Below, in pieces: positions 21,623 to 35,029 of a stretch of 64,000 bases of DNA. This DNA is from Hypericum androsaemum (lineage: Eukaryota > Streptophyta > Magnoliopsida > Malpighiales > Hypericaceae), in contig OZ023182.1 of assembly GCA_963995505.1 (NCBI GenBank), positions 3,278,707 through 3,342,706 on the forward strand, given 5' to 3'. Under the pieces are notes generated by a model that worked only from the letters and a program-made list of their open reading frames with translations, ran no database searches and was not told the DNA's origin. The number at the start of each line of letters is the position of its first letter. Positions within the stretch are counted from its first letter, which is position 1. The translations under genes were made by a program, and so were the position numbers.

Positions 21623-23088
21623 TGAAAGGAATAGATTTTCACCCCCCCTTTACAATAAAGAGTAAGTAAGGGAATGTCGTCCCACAAGGACTAAGTTCTA
21701 GGCCGCAAACTCGACTTCACCACTAGTCTAGGACTAAACGAGAAGGTTTTGTCAAGTCTAAACACACAATCTATTAGTCGAAATAACACTACTACTAAAT
21801 AAGATGATTTTACAAATAAAATAAGAGTGGGCAAGGTACCAATGACAAACTAAATAACCAAATGGCATATGGGGTTTATTAAGTTCATGATATGGTCCGG
21901 ATGTTTCGAAGGCAACTAATCAACGCTCTCGCGACAAACTAGTCTAAATCGATTCTTAACTAGACTTAGATGAACTAACCACGCTCTCGCGACAAATTAG
22001 CCATATAATCTAACTAAACACCAACTATAATCACCATCCTTTGGACAACTAGTCACCTAAGGTGATCTCTCATCAATAGGTGTCTACTCAACTAGTTAAA
22101 TGGTCCGTTAATCCTAACCCCTCTCGGCGATTAACATTAACCATGTTCATAATCAAGGTGATCAATCAAGAATAAGCATTAAACTCATTAACTAGTTCAC
22201 AAACCTTAGCATTTTAACCCCACAAAACCATTGGCTAAATAGATGCCATCAAGGCACCAAACCCACTAAACAACTACTCACACATATCAACTACACAACT
22301 AAACACATCCATTAAATGAAGCAAGTAAAGCATAAACATAAAAGAGAGGGTTAGAGAAAGCTCAAGATGATCTTCAAGCTTCCAAAAGTTCTCCTTCAAG
22401 TTCTCTACAAACTCCAACAATGGTGAGCCAAGTTCTCCTCCAAAACTAAGAGTTAGTGGAGAGTTGTTACCAAAAATATCTAATTATCCTTCCAAAATAT
22501 CTAATCTACCTAAAATATCTAAGCAAAGGCTTATATACAAGATTTAACCCCCTAAAATGTCTCAGCCACGAAATTATAGTTAAAGCCCAAAATGGGCCCA
22601 AAACAAGTCTTCAAATTCGGCCCACTTGTGATAAAATTTTGACAGAATTGGACTACGACATTGAATCCCGCGTTCTCCCCTCTTAGACTCCGAATTTGAA
22701 GAAGACCATTAGAGACAAAGTTGTAGACCCGGATGTCTTCTTTCCAGATCCATCTCACTCGTCTCCATCGGACTTCGGATGAGAAAGTTATCAGCATTGG
22801 AGTCGCAAGAGGTCCACCTTGCCCACGTCTTCGAGGTCTCGATTAAGCGTCCTTCCTCCCGGCAAATCAAATCGCATACGATGACCCAAGGTGACTTCAC
22901 TTCCTCCACTATATCTCACCAAATCTCCTAGCATGAAGAAAACACAACAAAAACATAAGACTACACTAAAAACAAACAATGCACGATAAATGACATTACG
23001 ACAACGAAGAACAAACAAAAGCAATAGAAACAACGGTAAATCTATTCTAAAATAAACACAAAAGATGAGTGTTTCCACACTCATCACA
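21623..23088 (-). mobile_element. 3' LTR of Athila-type element
   Basis: On the minus strand a purine tract AAGTGTGGGGG is followed by TGATGAGTGTGGAAAC, a typical LTR start; the other end at 21,623 is TGAAAGG on the plus strand. The length is about 1.46 kb. The matching 5' LTR has been lost, so boundaries are estimates. Confidence 0.6.
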
Positions 23089-23714
23089 CCCCCACACTTG
23101 AATCATTGCTTGTCCTCAAGCAAGACTCATACAAACACAATCACAATCACAATCACATAAGAAATAAAACATGAGAAAGACAAGATTAGGCATGATTAAT
23201 TCACAAATTGACTCCCCTCAAAATCTCAAACTCACATCAAAAGTCCACCCCACTACCTCGCCAGTTCATCAACCCAAACACAAAGAGTAAGACCCGGTAG
23301 ACACCTCACCACACGGTGGTTTAATCAAGTGTTATCACTATGTAAAAGACACTAGAAGGTTAACCACTCAGAGGATCAGAAATTTTTAGCTCACGATTTG
23401 TAAGTAGCCAACTTCCTATCTCTCGCGTACATGACCGAAGTCTTTCAAAATATCCTACGTCCTACTCAACAGTGTCTCAAAGTCGTGTGGTTGCTCGTGA
23501 ACATGGGGCTTTCAATCGGGTTGTAATGTGGCTAGGGTATTTGTGAGATAATATATATGGATAGTAGTTAAACCACCCAATCCGAGGACTTGTTGCCAAA
23601 GCATTCTAGTCTCTCGTCTATTCTAAACATCCTCACCATAAATAATTAAAGCACACACTCAAAATTCACCCATTTCCTAAGACCGCGTAGCACGAGTTAT
23701 GCCAATAATTAATG

Positions 23715-23860
23715 CCTTATTCAACCTTCACTTTCCTTTCTTTCTTTTCTTTTTCTGTTTTTTTCTTTTTCTTTTTCTTTTCTTTTTCTTTTCTTTTCTT
23801 TTCTTTTTTTCATCTTTTTTTTTTCTTTTCTTTTCTTTCTTTCTACCAACACACACTTGG
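23715..23860. repeat. TTTTC-rich simple repeat
   Basis: An almost pure C/T tract of T(3-7)C units. It produces spurious Phe- or Lys-rich ORFs on the two strands. Confidence 0.95.
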
Positions 23861-24884
23861 CATTTTCTAGGCAAGAACTCGGCTTCTTTGTATGGCCTCT
23901 CAATTACCCAAATTCCCAAAGAATCAACCCACATGAACACTAAGCTACCAACTAAACCCAATACATAACATCCCCAAAAGGTGTAAACCTATGTGTCCTC
24001 GGATCGGATGACCAAAGGTCGGGAGGATGGTGGATATAAGGCTTAAAGTTGGTATATATATAATATGATCAATGAATGGCTAGGCTCAAAGGGTTAAAGC
24101 AAGGAATATAAAGGTTCTTGGCTCTAAAGCTCTAGGCTCAATTTCAAAGGATTAGCCCCCGTCATTCACTAACGCCACACAACCAAAACCATGTCAAGGA
24201 CTAGTAGGATACCTTGATCAACCGAACTCATGTAGGTACCTCATGAATCAATGAAGATGGTTGTCTCCTCCTTCGGCTCAAAGTTCCTCACAAGGTCACT
24301 CATCAACCCTCTAGTCTAATCTACATAATGAGACCACTAGTCTAAACAACCGAGGGTGAGATTTCTACAAGTTCTTAGGCCTTGTGCTTGAGTTCATTTC
24401 CTAACTAGGTGTGTGGTAAGCTTCTAACACAAGTTAAAGAATTTTGAAGGGGGTCAAATTTTGAAAAATTCATGCCAAATCATTGCTTAAACAAGACAAA
24501 CCATATCTAAACATACAAAATGATTCCTAAGTGGAACCACACCCCCACACTTGAAGAACACCTTGTCCTCAAGGTGGAGGGAGCACACATACATCTAAAC
24601 AATTGAACTATACTAACAAATACAATTAGAACCAAGCAAGAACATCAAACAAACATGAAGAACAAGACATCACAAAGACATAAAGCAAACTCAAGACATC
24701 ACGAAGACAAAAACAAAAAAAAAATTTAAAAAAAATTAATTAAAGAAAAATAAAGTGCTAAGAAACTCCCCTTAGTCTTGAGGTGGAGAAGGTGGTAGCG
24801 GGATGTTGTATCCGGATCGTTCCATCGGTCATTTGCGTGGATTGGGAGGATTTAGGAGGTAGGATTCTAATAGGTTTAGTTGGC

Positions 24885-25215
24885 AAAGATTTGAGACCCC
24901 TTCCACCCTGAACTAGAAGAAGTCATAAAGTACAAAGTTGTCGACCTATCTCTTAGCTTTCCGTAGCAACAAGAATCACTTCAATCCGAGTCTCGAGCAC
25001 CAAGATATGGCCTGTTTACTAATGATAGCGCCAGTTGGGCCCTGACCATGGCCTTTGATGATGAGCCACGATTATTCCTTCGATTTGAGACTCCTTCCAC
25101 CCAGAACTAGAAGAAACCATCAACTACAAAGTTGTAGGTCTACCTCTTAACTTTCCATAGCCACAAGAATCAGCTCCATCGGATGCTCGAGGACCAAGAT
25201 ATGGCCTTTTTACGG
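24885..25215. repeat. Two tandem units of about 195 bp in Athila 3' region
   Basis: The stretch starting gatttgagaccccttccac (24,885) recurs as gatttgagactccttccac (25,083). Both run through acaaagttgt and end in caagatatggcc. Confidence 0.8.
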
Positions 25216-25555
25216 CAGGACGCCAACTCCTGAATGCTTGAGCCCCCCTGTAACTTGGCTGGCGTACGCCGGGAAGATGGCGTCCGCCAAGCCAGAAATT
25301 TTTCCTCCTCGTTGAGCCATAGGTCGTACCATTTTGGGACGGCGGGAGCTATGCCCCCATGTGTCTTGTCGATCATCCAAACGTCCAAATCACCTTCAAA
25401 ATGCGAGAGAGCCCATAAGCATGAAACTAACACTTCAAAAATCATACAAGAATAAGAACAAACATAAAAGAAACACACACATATACTATGACAATATAAA
25501 GACAATACAAAAATATGCTAAGTTATAGTCGTTAGCTTGACTTTACTCCCCTTTT

Positions 25556-26197
25556 TCATGCATCGGAGGGTGGAGTCACGGATTGCACCACCGAACTTTG
25601 ATCAACATTGCCACCAAGGTAAGTGTTACGCCTTTGGCCATTCACCTTGAAGACTCCTCCATTACTTCTTTTCAATTTGAGGGCTCCAAATGGATAACTT
25701 TTTACCACCTTGTAAGGTCCACTCCACTTGGACTTGTGTTTTCCCGGAAAAAGTTTCCAACGGGAGTTGTAGAGTAGCACTTGATCACCTTCCTTGAACT
25801 CCTTCTTCCCGATGTGGGCGTCATGTTTCTTTTTCTTATCCTCCTTGTTAAACCTTTCCACACCGGGCTTGGCTTCCTCCTCCAAGTGGATGTAATGCAT
25901 CATCATGTCAGGATTTATCCCCTTCATATCAGATTTTTGGCACGACATGGCCTTAATCCGTTTATCAACGACTTCAAGCACTTTCTCCTCTTGCTCCTTA
26001 GAGAGCTTGTTGGAGAGGATAATAGGGATTCTTCCTTCATCCTTTAAGAATGCATATCGTAAATGGGAGGGTAGCTCTTTCAACTCCAAGCTTGGAGCCT
26101 TAATGATGGAAGGTGGAGTAGGATACTCCAAATCAACCATGTCATCCTCATCTTGTTCTCCATCATTCTTTTCCTCTATTCCATCTTCAATCTTCAA
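25556..26197 (-). pseudogene. Athila pol remnant: pre-RT joined to integrase C-terminus
   Basis: The first half (LKELPSHLRYAFL, LSKEQEEKVLEV) is the stretch before RT in Athila-type pol. It then jumps to the end of integrase (GDQVLLYNSRWKLFPGK, GPYKVVKSY). RT, RNase H and the integrase core are missing, removed by an in-frame internal deletion near 25,900-25,980. The upstream side is cut off where the copia LTR begins. Confidence 0.75.
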
Positions 26198-27189
26198 TGA
26201 GCTCTCCTTGCCCAGGGTTTATAAACTTGAGCACTAAGTAACTATTGATTAGGAATCGAATTTGATCACCAAGTAAGTATCAATCAGACGTATACACGAA
26301 TACGACTTCTATTCCTAATACTTCTCTCCAACCAAAGGCTTGCACTATTTCACTCACCGCGTCGACCTCCGTGGAGTTGCTTTGGGTTGCTCGGAAGAAG
26401 AAGGGCTTCCGGTCCGAAGTAAGAGAAGGGCTCGAAGCTGAGAACGAGATGATTGGAACTTGAACCTTGTCTCCAAGCTCGATCATGAAGCTGGCTTGCA
26501 TTGATGTTTTGGGTCCCAATATGGCTTGCACTTGCACGTTTTCAATCAGGTCCAGAGCTGCACGTTTTAGAAATTAAAATCATCAAAATCAATCAGGGTC
26601 AAACTAGAAAAATCATGAACATGGAGCATAGTTCAATGAGCAATGTAGCCCGCTAGGAGCCATATAATCTTGTTTCTGCGGGCCCCCTGGCTACATCGAT
26701 AGACACGTACAAAAGTTTCTTTAGCTAATAGCCAACAGAATTATTCCAAACAAAGCTTATGGGCAGCAGTAACTACGGTTCGATATTAACTACCGTTCGA
26801 GCCCCTGGAACGCAACAATGTTAAGTTAAATACGGAGGATTTTGCCACTCGAAAAACTAACCTGCAGCAGCTGCATTGACGACGTGGTCTTGAGAGTCCC
26901 TTTTGTGCATCACCAACCTGGTCCCGAAGTACAGCCCATGCGTCGCATAGAAATCGGAGAGGCCAATCTCGATCGCGCAGAAAACACCTTCCCCTTCTTT
27001 ACCCTCCAACTTATCAAACACAAGCCCTACGTCCACCTGAACAGCAGCAGCAACAGTACTACTTGTGTTCTGGGCCTCTACTGAAATAAAGGGAAAGGTG
27101 GACGAGGATAGTAATAATAATAATATTATTATTATTGCAAGGTGGCCATGGACACTAACTATGGGAAGCAAAGTGTTGTTCCTCGTCAT

Positions 27190-27933
27190 CTCTGTCTCTC
27201 CCCTGACAATGGGAGATTGGTTAATTGTCTGCCCATGTACCGGAAGAGTTATATAGGTTCACGGTGTTGAGCTAGAACGCAATTGCACCTTAGTTTCCGG
27301 GGAATTTTCCCCAAATAACAGACTGCCTTCCCAACCGGGAAAAAACACAAAATACTGCCTTTGATTAACTAACGTCTGATACATTTATAAATTTTGATTC
27401 ACCCTAGAGCTGCTTTGCATCTGTTTGTCGGGAGCCTCCATTCCAAGAAATGGCGCGTTCTAATAGGGAAGAAGATCCCATTTCAACAAAGGGAGTGGTA
27501 TCTTCTGACAATGACCTGCGACATAACATAAATAAAGACGACTTCGTGGCCGGCTGCCCTTTCAGCTCATTCATCCAGCACCGACGAAGTATCTCTCAGT
27601 ACCTTCACCCAGTTCCCGACCTTCAGATTTCATCTAAAGGTCGTAAGGAACTAGGGTCCTTCTTGTCTCAACTTTTTTTCCAAAAAATTCTGATAGATAT
27701 TGCAGCCACCGTACTTTAATTGTGACGTATAACTTAACAGCGAACAGAACTGGCGATCAGTTAATGGTGATATCTTGCCTGTTTATTTCTTCAACTATAC
27801 ACGAAACTAAGCAATGGAGTATCAGTTCTCTGACAGATACCGAGTTTCGATGGAGATTTATCGTCGGCGAGTAACAAAAGTTGCCGACTGAAGATAATGG
27901 CGCCATGTTCACGATAAAGTTACTCTTGTGTGA
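27190..27933. other. GLR-B promoter and spacer to next gene
   Basis: A TATA box like that of GLR-A (ttatatagg, about 27,250) and a promoter-like duplicate are followed by 27,430-27,700. That stretch resembles the non-GLR tail at 20,557-20,780. No independent gene is visible. Confidence 0.55.
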
Positions 27934-30315
27934 TTATCTGGTCTTTGGCTGGGCATAACGTTGAATTCCGTGGACATCAACAATCCCCGGAGGGAAAACA
28001 GGGTCGCTAGCTGCTCTTACTGCAACCTGGGCTACTGCTGTGACATTGACCGGGGGAGTGAATATTGGCCCCACGAGCGGAAGCTGGTAAAGCGATTTTG
28101 CATGTTGAAGTACCTGCAGTTGTTAGCAAAAGCTTTTAGCAAAGTACGCCAAGGTTAAAACGTTCAATCATTTACACAATTCACAAGCCCTCCAAATAAT
28201 GAAGGTTTAACAAGCAACTGAACTTCTTAGATTTACTATCTTAGACTAGATGGAGGTAGCCCATGGAAACTCGTGAAAGGAAAGCTGTGATTTCCAGCCC
28301 TCAAACAGAGATTTTGATAAACAAGGCCAGGTGAGAATGAAAAACTGACAATATGTGGAACTATGCAAGGTCAAGAGAGATTCAATTGGATAGGTATCTT
28401 CCCAAACCCCACACGATGGATCTCAAAAACCTTAAATGCCCCATTAGAAAGTTACGCCCAACATTTCAATGGAAGACGCTACCGGTAACTAAAGACAATC
28501 GAGTTGCTCGAGAAGTACCATCTCTAATGGGGAACCAATTACACCAAGAGGTACTTTCATGCTTCCAACAGTGCGAGTACCATAAATGAACCCCGGCCTC
28601 AGAATCACTCCTGAACACAGACATCCAAAAAATGAACTAAGTGTTCAGAATTCTGCTCGACGATAGAGAACATAACAAATGTATAACACAACCAAAAGCA
28701 AACAGAAAACAAGTGCTTTACCTCCATACGGAAACTTGGTCAATAATTCAGTCTCAGCGGCTCTCTACTTCAACAAGCCACGAAAAAAAGGATCAGCAGA
28801 AGAAATTGGAAAAAAATCAAGCATCCAATGATGGACAAAAGCTACAAAATTCTGGTCGATAACCAAGTCCCTAATATTAACAACGCTGAACATTGTGTTG
28901 ATGGCGAACAATATGAACATCTCTAGATTCAGATAGATGCTAACATTTTCTTCACACAACATGTGAACATTACCTTCCCCTCATAGTATCCGCGAAGTAG
29001 GTAATTAGCCATTCCAAAATCAGCTGCCGAGATGTAAACGAATCTCTTAACACCTGTAGACAAAAATATGCTCAGTTGAGCACGATGTATAAGTAACAGA
29101 GAAGAGACGTAGCATGAAACTGACAATAGCAATTCCTAATTTTGTTATCAAGCAATATATCAAACAATTCCTAAGTCAACTATCAATAAAACATATCAAG
29201 ACAAACTGAATATGATGACCATCAGTGAAAAGACATACCAATCGACCACAGAAACAACAGGGAGATAGAAAGATCTCCTACAGTCTAAATCAGACTATAC
29301 AGTCAAAATCGGATTGAGAACATATCAATAATCACAACTGCATACCCTTTTCTGAAGCAGCTCTAATTGCATTAATATTTGCAGTTCCATTGATCTTGTA
29401 CATGTTAGATTGAGAGCCAAAACCGCCAACGCACGATATCTGAACGGTGAAGCCTTAGATTAGACTATTTTCCAACTCATCACAAGGAACCACTAAAATA
29501 TTATTGTCAAACATCCAGCAGGTCTCGACATGAAAGTTGTTGGGATACAACATAGCCAGAGGAATTTCGCAATTGAAGTTCAATTTCAGTACGTACAACA
29601 GAAGTAACACCATCAAGAGCTTCCTTCCACGAGTCGGGATAGAGCAGATTCCCTGGAGAAGAGCAGTCCGACAATCATCAAGATCATCACACCACAACAC
29701 CAAGCTGATCAAGAAACGAGAGAAAACAACAGATAACCTTTATGCCAGACGACGCTATTAGCCCAAGAGTCTTGCAAGGACGACCGGCCAGACCTGAGAA
29801 ACAGTGATGCAACAACTCTCAACGCACATCGTACTCCTAATCGGAAATGTGATCAAAATTCTTAAATCATTAAGCAATACCTGCTAAGGCTGGCAACGGT
29901 TAGACCGCGATCAAGCGCCTCCCGCAATACATGGGAGCCAACGAACCCGTTCCCTCCTAGCACAAGTAACTGAGAATTCCCCCATTAGTTCCACTCTCAA
30001 CTTTTCTGGTGGAAAGAATTGCTAGGGTTTCTGTAATCGTATATTAATTTCAATTACCTTGTCGGTTGGAGGGGGAGGCGTTTCCACCGTCTCCGCCTCC
30101 TCCACTTTGAAATGCTCATCTACCTTGTTCGAATCGGTCGATAGATGCCTCCAACTCTCCAACGCATTCGTCGTCCTTAATTCAGAAACAAAAAAACGCC
30201 ATTTAAAAGTAAAAACCTTAATATGTTGTTTTTAAGAAAACAAAAAAAAATAATACCGGCGTAATGTGGAGAGCGGCGCTCTAGAGTTGATCAACCGCGA
30301 CGCCACCGTTTTCAT
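27934..30315 (-). CDS. NAD(P)-binding Rossmann-fold protein (atypical SDR), mitochondrial type, ten exons
   Basis: Exons on the minus strand: 30315-30257, 30175-30058, 29969-29881, 29793-29738, 29652-29597, 29439-29346, 29053-28974, 28764-28722, 28610-28519, 28113-27934. All junctions are GT-AG and phases match, giving 288 residues. Residues 1-40 are basic and Ser/Arg-rich, as in a mitochondrial presequence (MKTVASRLINSRAPL). The Rossmann nucleotide motif LGGNGFVGSH starts near residue 62. Later motifs are SCVGGFGS, GTANINAI, YISAADFG, ILRPGFIYG and PPGIVDVHGI. It strongly resembles the Arabidopsis At5g10730/At5g15910 group; animal relatives are the complex I subunit NDUFA9-like SDRs. Substrate and reaction are unknown to me. 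No lesion is visible, so the gene should be functional. Confidence 0.93.
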
Positions 30316-33300
30316 CCGGTAGAACTTAATTTAGCGCCGGTCAGTTTCGGCGATGAGGAGAATTTTAGGAGCGGAGGTCGATAAGAGAGAGCGAGGGACA
30401 AGGAAGGAAGTTGAGGGGACACGTGGCGGGTGACGGAAGCTGTAGGTGCTGGTGTATTATGTGGCCCCGATGTTAGACCGAGACTGGAGAGAGAGAGAGA
30501 GAGTGAGGGAGGGCTTTCGTGACGGTTCTTTTATTTTCCCCAGTTGGCTTCTCGATTACGTGGATGGTGGGCCTTTGGGCCAGGCCTGATGAGGAACTGT
30601 TGTTTGTATTTTGGGCCCAATTCGTGAGCCCATTCGTTGGGGAATTAAAGCTTAGATTTTTTTTTTTGAAAAGTAGAAAACTAAAGCTTAGATTATTTGC
30701 CCTGACCCGCAAGTCGGTTTAAGTTCCGAACCTCCAAAGTGATATCATTGATATATACGGGACAAAAAATTAGTCTAAATAATTATCACATATGTAAATC
30801 TTTGTATGCTAAATACACATATACCAAAAATTATTAGTCTAAATAATCTTTTTTTGTTTAAAATAATTTAATTTAAATATTTGTCTGTTAAATACACATA
30901 TACCAAAAATTATTTTTATATTCAAGTAACCAAAAACTAATATAAGATGGCTAAAATATAGACATCTTATATTATATTATTGAAATGTGACAATCGATTA
31001 CAACCACATCCACATGTTTGTGGACATCCCCTGTTAAAAATCAAACTCGGTGAAGGAATCCCAGCTTATTCTCTCTTTTTTCATGATAACTATTAAAGTC
31101 TTGGATATTTTAGATCAATAAATCCCTGTATCAATTGTAGTCTAATCAACTAAAGGGCTGTTTTTAACTCTCTCCCAACAACTTTATGTCAAGAGTCACA
31201 TAGATCATATACATCTTTTTCCTTCAACAACTTATTATCTTTTAGGTTTTCCGTTTAATGCAAGATAATAAAAAATTATTATATGCTAGTTTTATTCACG
31301 GATAATAATTTATTCATAATCGAATATTATTTGAGCAAGTCATCTAATAATATATTCTTTGTTGATAAGTTTCGAGGTAGAGACTTTGTTGTTGGTGTAT
31401 CATTTTTTTTCCTGGCTGGACCTTATGTTAATTAATTAGATAGCGATTGATTACGCGTGAAGTAGCAGCAGCCGGGAAAAAATAAATATGTCTGCTAGAG
31501 TAAAAATATTGTGCACGACGTTGCAGCGGGCCACCTTATCTGTTATATTGGAGAAGCTTATGATTAAAAAGGTACTCTTCTTGTACGTCACCGTAGTGGG
31601 GGAACAAGTGCTCGCTGTCTGTCTGAAATATTTCTCTGTTGTGACAGAAGATTCCAACAATATATTTCTTCAAGATAGCAACCACATCTGCCTTTTATTT
31701 GTACACTTAATTAATTTAGTTCTCATTTCTAATAATTAGATGGGACGCTGATTTAACTGTCTAATTTAAATTTAAGTTGATTTGACAAAAAAATTTAATA
31801 AATATTAAACATTAACATGTTCTAAAAAATTAAACTAAAAATATGTTAATTAAATTACAACAGTTGATTTAAATATATTTACCGATTAGATTTGGTTAGT
31901 ACAAATCTTCGATTAAAGCGGTAGTTGGATTTGGCCCAATCCAAGTGCTGCTTCCACTAAATAGATTGTTGCAATTGGCTAACATGATATCATGCCCAAT
32001 AATTCATGTGAAGGACCTGAAGGTGATGGGAAATGATATTATTCTCCTCTTCAGTTTTTTTAGCCCATTTAATTGAGTAAAGGTCCACCAGCTAATTAGC
32101 CACTAGCACGATCCTCTTTCTTTTATTTTATCTAGATCTCTCGGTTATTTTTTTGTAACTGAACACATCTTATATAACATGCTGAAAATCCAATATAGAA
32201 ATCTCATGATGATAACAACTTTTGATGCGTTCGGTACCACAGATTGGTTTTTTAACTGAAAGCCAGTTGTTGGTTAATCAACTATTTCGGATCAAAATCA
32301 TTAATTATTGTCACAGTTTGAGCTACTTGAAAACTATAAACTATAATTTTAATATAAAACTTCTAAAAATTACAATATGAGATGCCATATTTTTTTCTAT
32401 TATTTAGAGGGTTTTATTTTATATGTTTAACTTTTAACTATTGGAAAGAAAATAACTTTAAAGTTTAAATCTAAACCCCTTTGTTTATTCTCCACACTTT
32501 CTTATGAATTTCAACACGTTCTACTTTTGAAATATGCAAAAAATATTTTTAAAATAAGACATCAAAATTTGATTTTATGTCGCTTAAACCAGTTAAACTA
32601 TCATTTAAAAATAATTTCAAACTTAACAGACGATCAAGTTAATTAAGGTCTACAAATTTCATAATCATATTAACTATCGGTTCACAAACTGTGATTAGGC
32701 CGTTACTGCAATCTGGTATGCGAAGAGGGTAATCAAGAATTGTATCATTTAACCCACAACCTAAATAATTCTATGGTTGTCCTTTATAATGTTACTTGAA
32801 ACTTGAGAGAACCATTTGGCCACAAACAGCGTTTCATAAACTATGTGATTCATGAACAGCGTTTAAATTTTGGCTTTCAGATTAAATATTTTTTATAATT
32901 AATTTTTTACACAAATTGTTACACCTGAATCATAAACCAGACTTCGTGTCATCCACGCAAGTCCGTTTATCGAGATTAGATGATCTATTACATAATTTTG
33001 TGGACCTTTCTAGCTGACAAATGATCAAGTACTGTCTTTGATACGAAAGAGGGTAAAAGGAGCATGGTAGTATATAAGTGGAATGTGATCATCTGATAAT
33101 GAAAGATTGTAAAAAGCAACAGAGGAAACACTATTTAAGTTGAAGAATAATAGTTGGGCCCGGTTTCAGCTCCGAGTGGATGATGAAGTGAAAGGAGGCA
33201 ATATTATCTAAAGCAAAACCTAATGCTTTAAGCAAATTGTAGGGCAATAAGTGGGAACTCATATAGTGCGTAAGAGTAAGAAATATGCTTCCATATCTAC

Positions 33301-33489
33301 GCTAATTCATTTCTTGGCCGAATCTCTATTCCTCTAATTTTCTTTTCCACTCAGATGGATTTGTGACGTCGTCGTTTTTACTAGAAGTTCTTCTAAACCT
33401 AGTGAAAAAAATCGAACCAGAATTTTACTATAGTTGTGGCTGCAAGCCTGTAACTTCGTAGTGGTATCTCGACAGATCTTGATTCAATG
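30316..33489. other. Intergenic region upstream of the SDR gene
   Basis: A short (GA)n run at 30,487-30,505 lies about 170 bp upstream of the SDR gene start. The rest is AT-rich. Short ORFs near 30,500-30,700 and 31,450-31,740 have no recognisable family and no exon signals. I see no further gene. Confidence 0.55.
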
Positions 33490-33494
33490 ATGTA

Positions 33495-34071
33495 TGTTGG
33501 TTTTAACGTGTAATTAACGAGTAATTATATATTAAACCTAATTAATTAATAAACTAATTTGTTAATAATAAATTATTTACTTGTTGAAGCAAGAGGTCCA
33601 CAGGTTCGGGTCGACTATGTCTTCGTGTCAGTCGAATTACGATCACGTTATAACGGATTCGTAATTAATTTTTACGAGATTTCCTCTATTGAAAATCTGA
33701 TCAAAACTCAGGGACTATTCCAAAATTTTGCCTTTCTTTTTGAGTGGTTGAGGGGAGAATTTCGTTTTGGTTCAGCCAGATTTCCCTTTTTATAGGGAAA
33801 TCAAGCCAATCAGAACGCGCCACGTAGCACACCATGTGGTGCGCATGGCTGCCACGTGGTACTTCTGGGCCGCATGTCCGCCATGTGACATGCCACGTGG
33901 CAAAGCTAGGGGTAGCATGACAGCGTGCCACGTGGGCTGCCAACTTTGGCGATAATTGCATCAGCGCCACCGAGGGTTGACCGGCCAGTTCCGTCCTACA
34001 ATTGGGTCTGATGGGCCTGGGCCCAATCAGGCACAATAATAATTGCCTAATTGGGTCTAACAGGTCCAACA
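33495..34071 (-). repeat. 3' LTR of copia element
   Basis: 577 bp, bounded inside by a purine tract (GAGTGGGAGA on the minus strand). It contains three CACGTG G-boxes between 33,850 and 33,930. Confidence 0.9.
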
Positions 34072-35029
34072 TCTCCCACTCAATTATTATTGACCTTGAT
34101 CAACAGCTATCAAATTTCTTTAAAGAATTTCGTGCGACCAGCACACGTCGAGTGTGTTAAGCCAAATTCAAGAGCACGGACACTCAGGCTACTTGAATAG
34201 TAGCATCTCAACAACCTTCTTCTATAATGCATGCTATTATCCCAGGACTCATGTCACATTTTATTGTTCACATTAGTAATTTCAAACAATTATATTCGGG
34301 TTCACTATTGTACTTTTCAATACAATTGGTGCACTTGAACCACGAAACTCAGAATGTGATGAACAGAGTTCCTTCTCCCTTAACTATATTCTTTTCATAA
34401 TGATACAACCTACTTTTCTGGTCAGCCCTGCCAGGTCGAATCGCTATGCCATAACCTTTTCATGAACTTTCCAAGCTAGCAGCACTGGACCATACTTCCA
34501 GAATACGTTTAGGATCTTAAGGGTAGGTTTCGGGAATCACAGTTCTCAGAAAATTGGTCTCACACCAGGGATTGTGAAATCACTCAACATTTTCATCCCA
34601 TCCAGTGATCGATTAGCACACATGATACTGATCACGTGTTACAGTGTACATTCCTTTTTAAAGGAACACATGTCATTTAACACCATACTAGAGTATCAGC
34701 CTTAGCTTAACTCTGGGCTAATAGGATAGACAGTATAATAAGTTTTACTTATATCTTATCATATGGATTGTAGAAAATCTAAATGCAGTAACTTATTCCT
34801 ACATCCCATAAGAAAACTTGCTATTGAGCAAGACGGCATTCCGTCATAGAACATGCACTTATGAATGTCCAATAACTGCCTCATCTTATCTAGGAATTAA
34901 CTTCTTGGCTCACACTGAGGTAAACACCTGTGTAAGTATGCTACTTTTCTGTTCGACATATTTCATAAATAACTCATATTGCCAAAAAAAACTTATTTAT
35001 TCTAACTAATTAGATTACAAATGAAACTA
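34072..35029 (-). other. 3' non-coding part of copia element
   Basis: About 950 bp between the RNase H stop codon and the 3' LTR, with no supported ORF. Confidence 0.6.

Larger units (their letters stand above)
23089..25555 (-). mobile_element. Non-coding 3' region of the Athila-type element
   Basis: About 2.5 kb between the integrase end and the LTR hold no intact ORF. It includes a long TTTTC tract and two tandem copies of a 195 bp unit. A long 3' region is usual in Athila elements. Confidence 0.55.
20914..26320 (-). mobile_element. Ty1/copia element inside GLR-B exon 2, itself disrupted by an Athila element
   Basis: The target duplication is exact: cttct at 20,909-20,913 and 26,321-26,325. 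The LTR next to 20,914 is 158 bp (20,914-21,071), and the polypurine tract TTGAGGGGGGAG (minus strand) abuts it. The other LTR survives only in part (26,214-26,320). In between, only the RNase H end of the copia pol is left; the rest is Athila-type gypsy sequence. LTR ends are TATTAGG and CATTA rather than TG/CA, an unusual terminus. Confidence 0.85.
20781..27189 (-). pseudogene. GLR: GLR-B, truncated GLR copy split by retrotransposons
   Basis: Exon 1 is 27189-26862 (start MTRNNTLLPIVS), with a 5' splice site at the same place as in GLR-A. Exon 2 begins at 26,557 and reads through FGWRE to 26,326. It resumes at 20,913 as VVAIYIDNDFGRAI and ends its GLR match at 20,781. Intron 1 is nearly the same as GLR-A intron 1, as is the TATA-containing promoter, so this is a recent segmental duplication. 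Only the signal peptide and about the first 150 residues of the amino-terminal domain remain. The ligand-binding and channel domains are absent, so no working channel can be made. Confidence 0.88.

Noticed and set aside
23699..23968. Phe-rich and Lys-rich ORFs
   Set aside because: Made by the TTTTC simple repeat.
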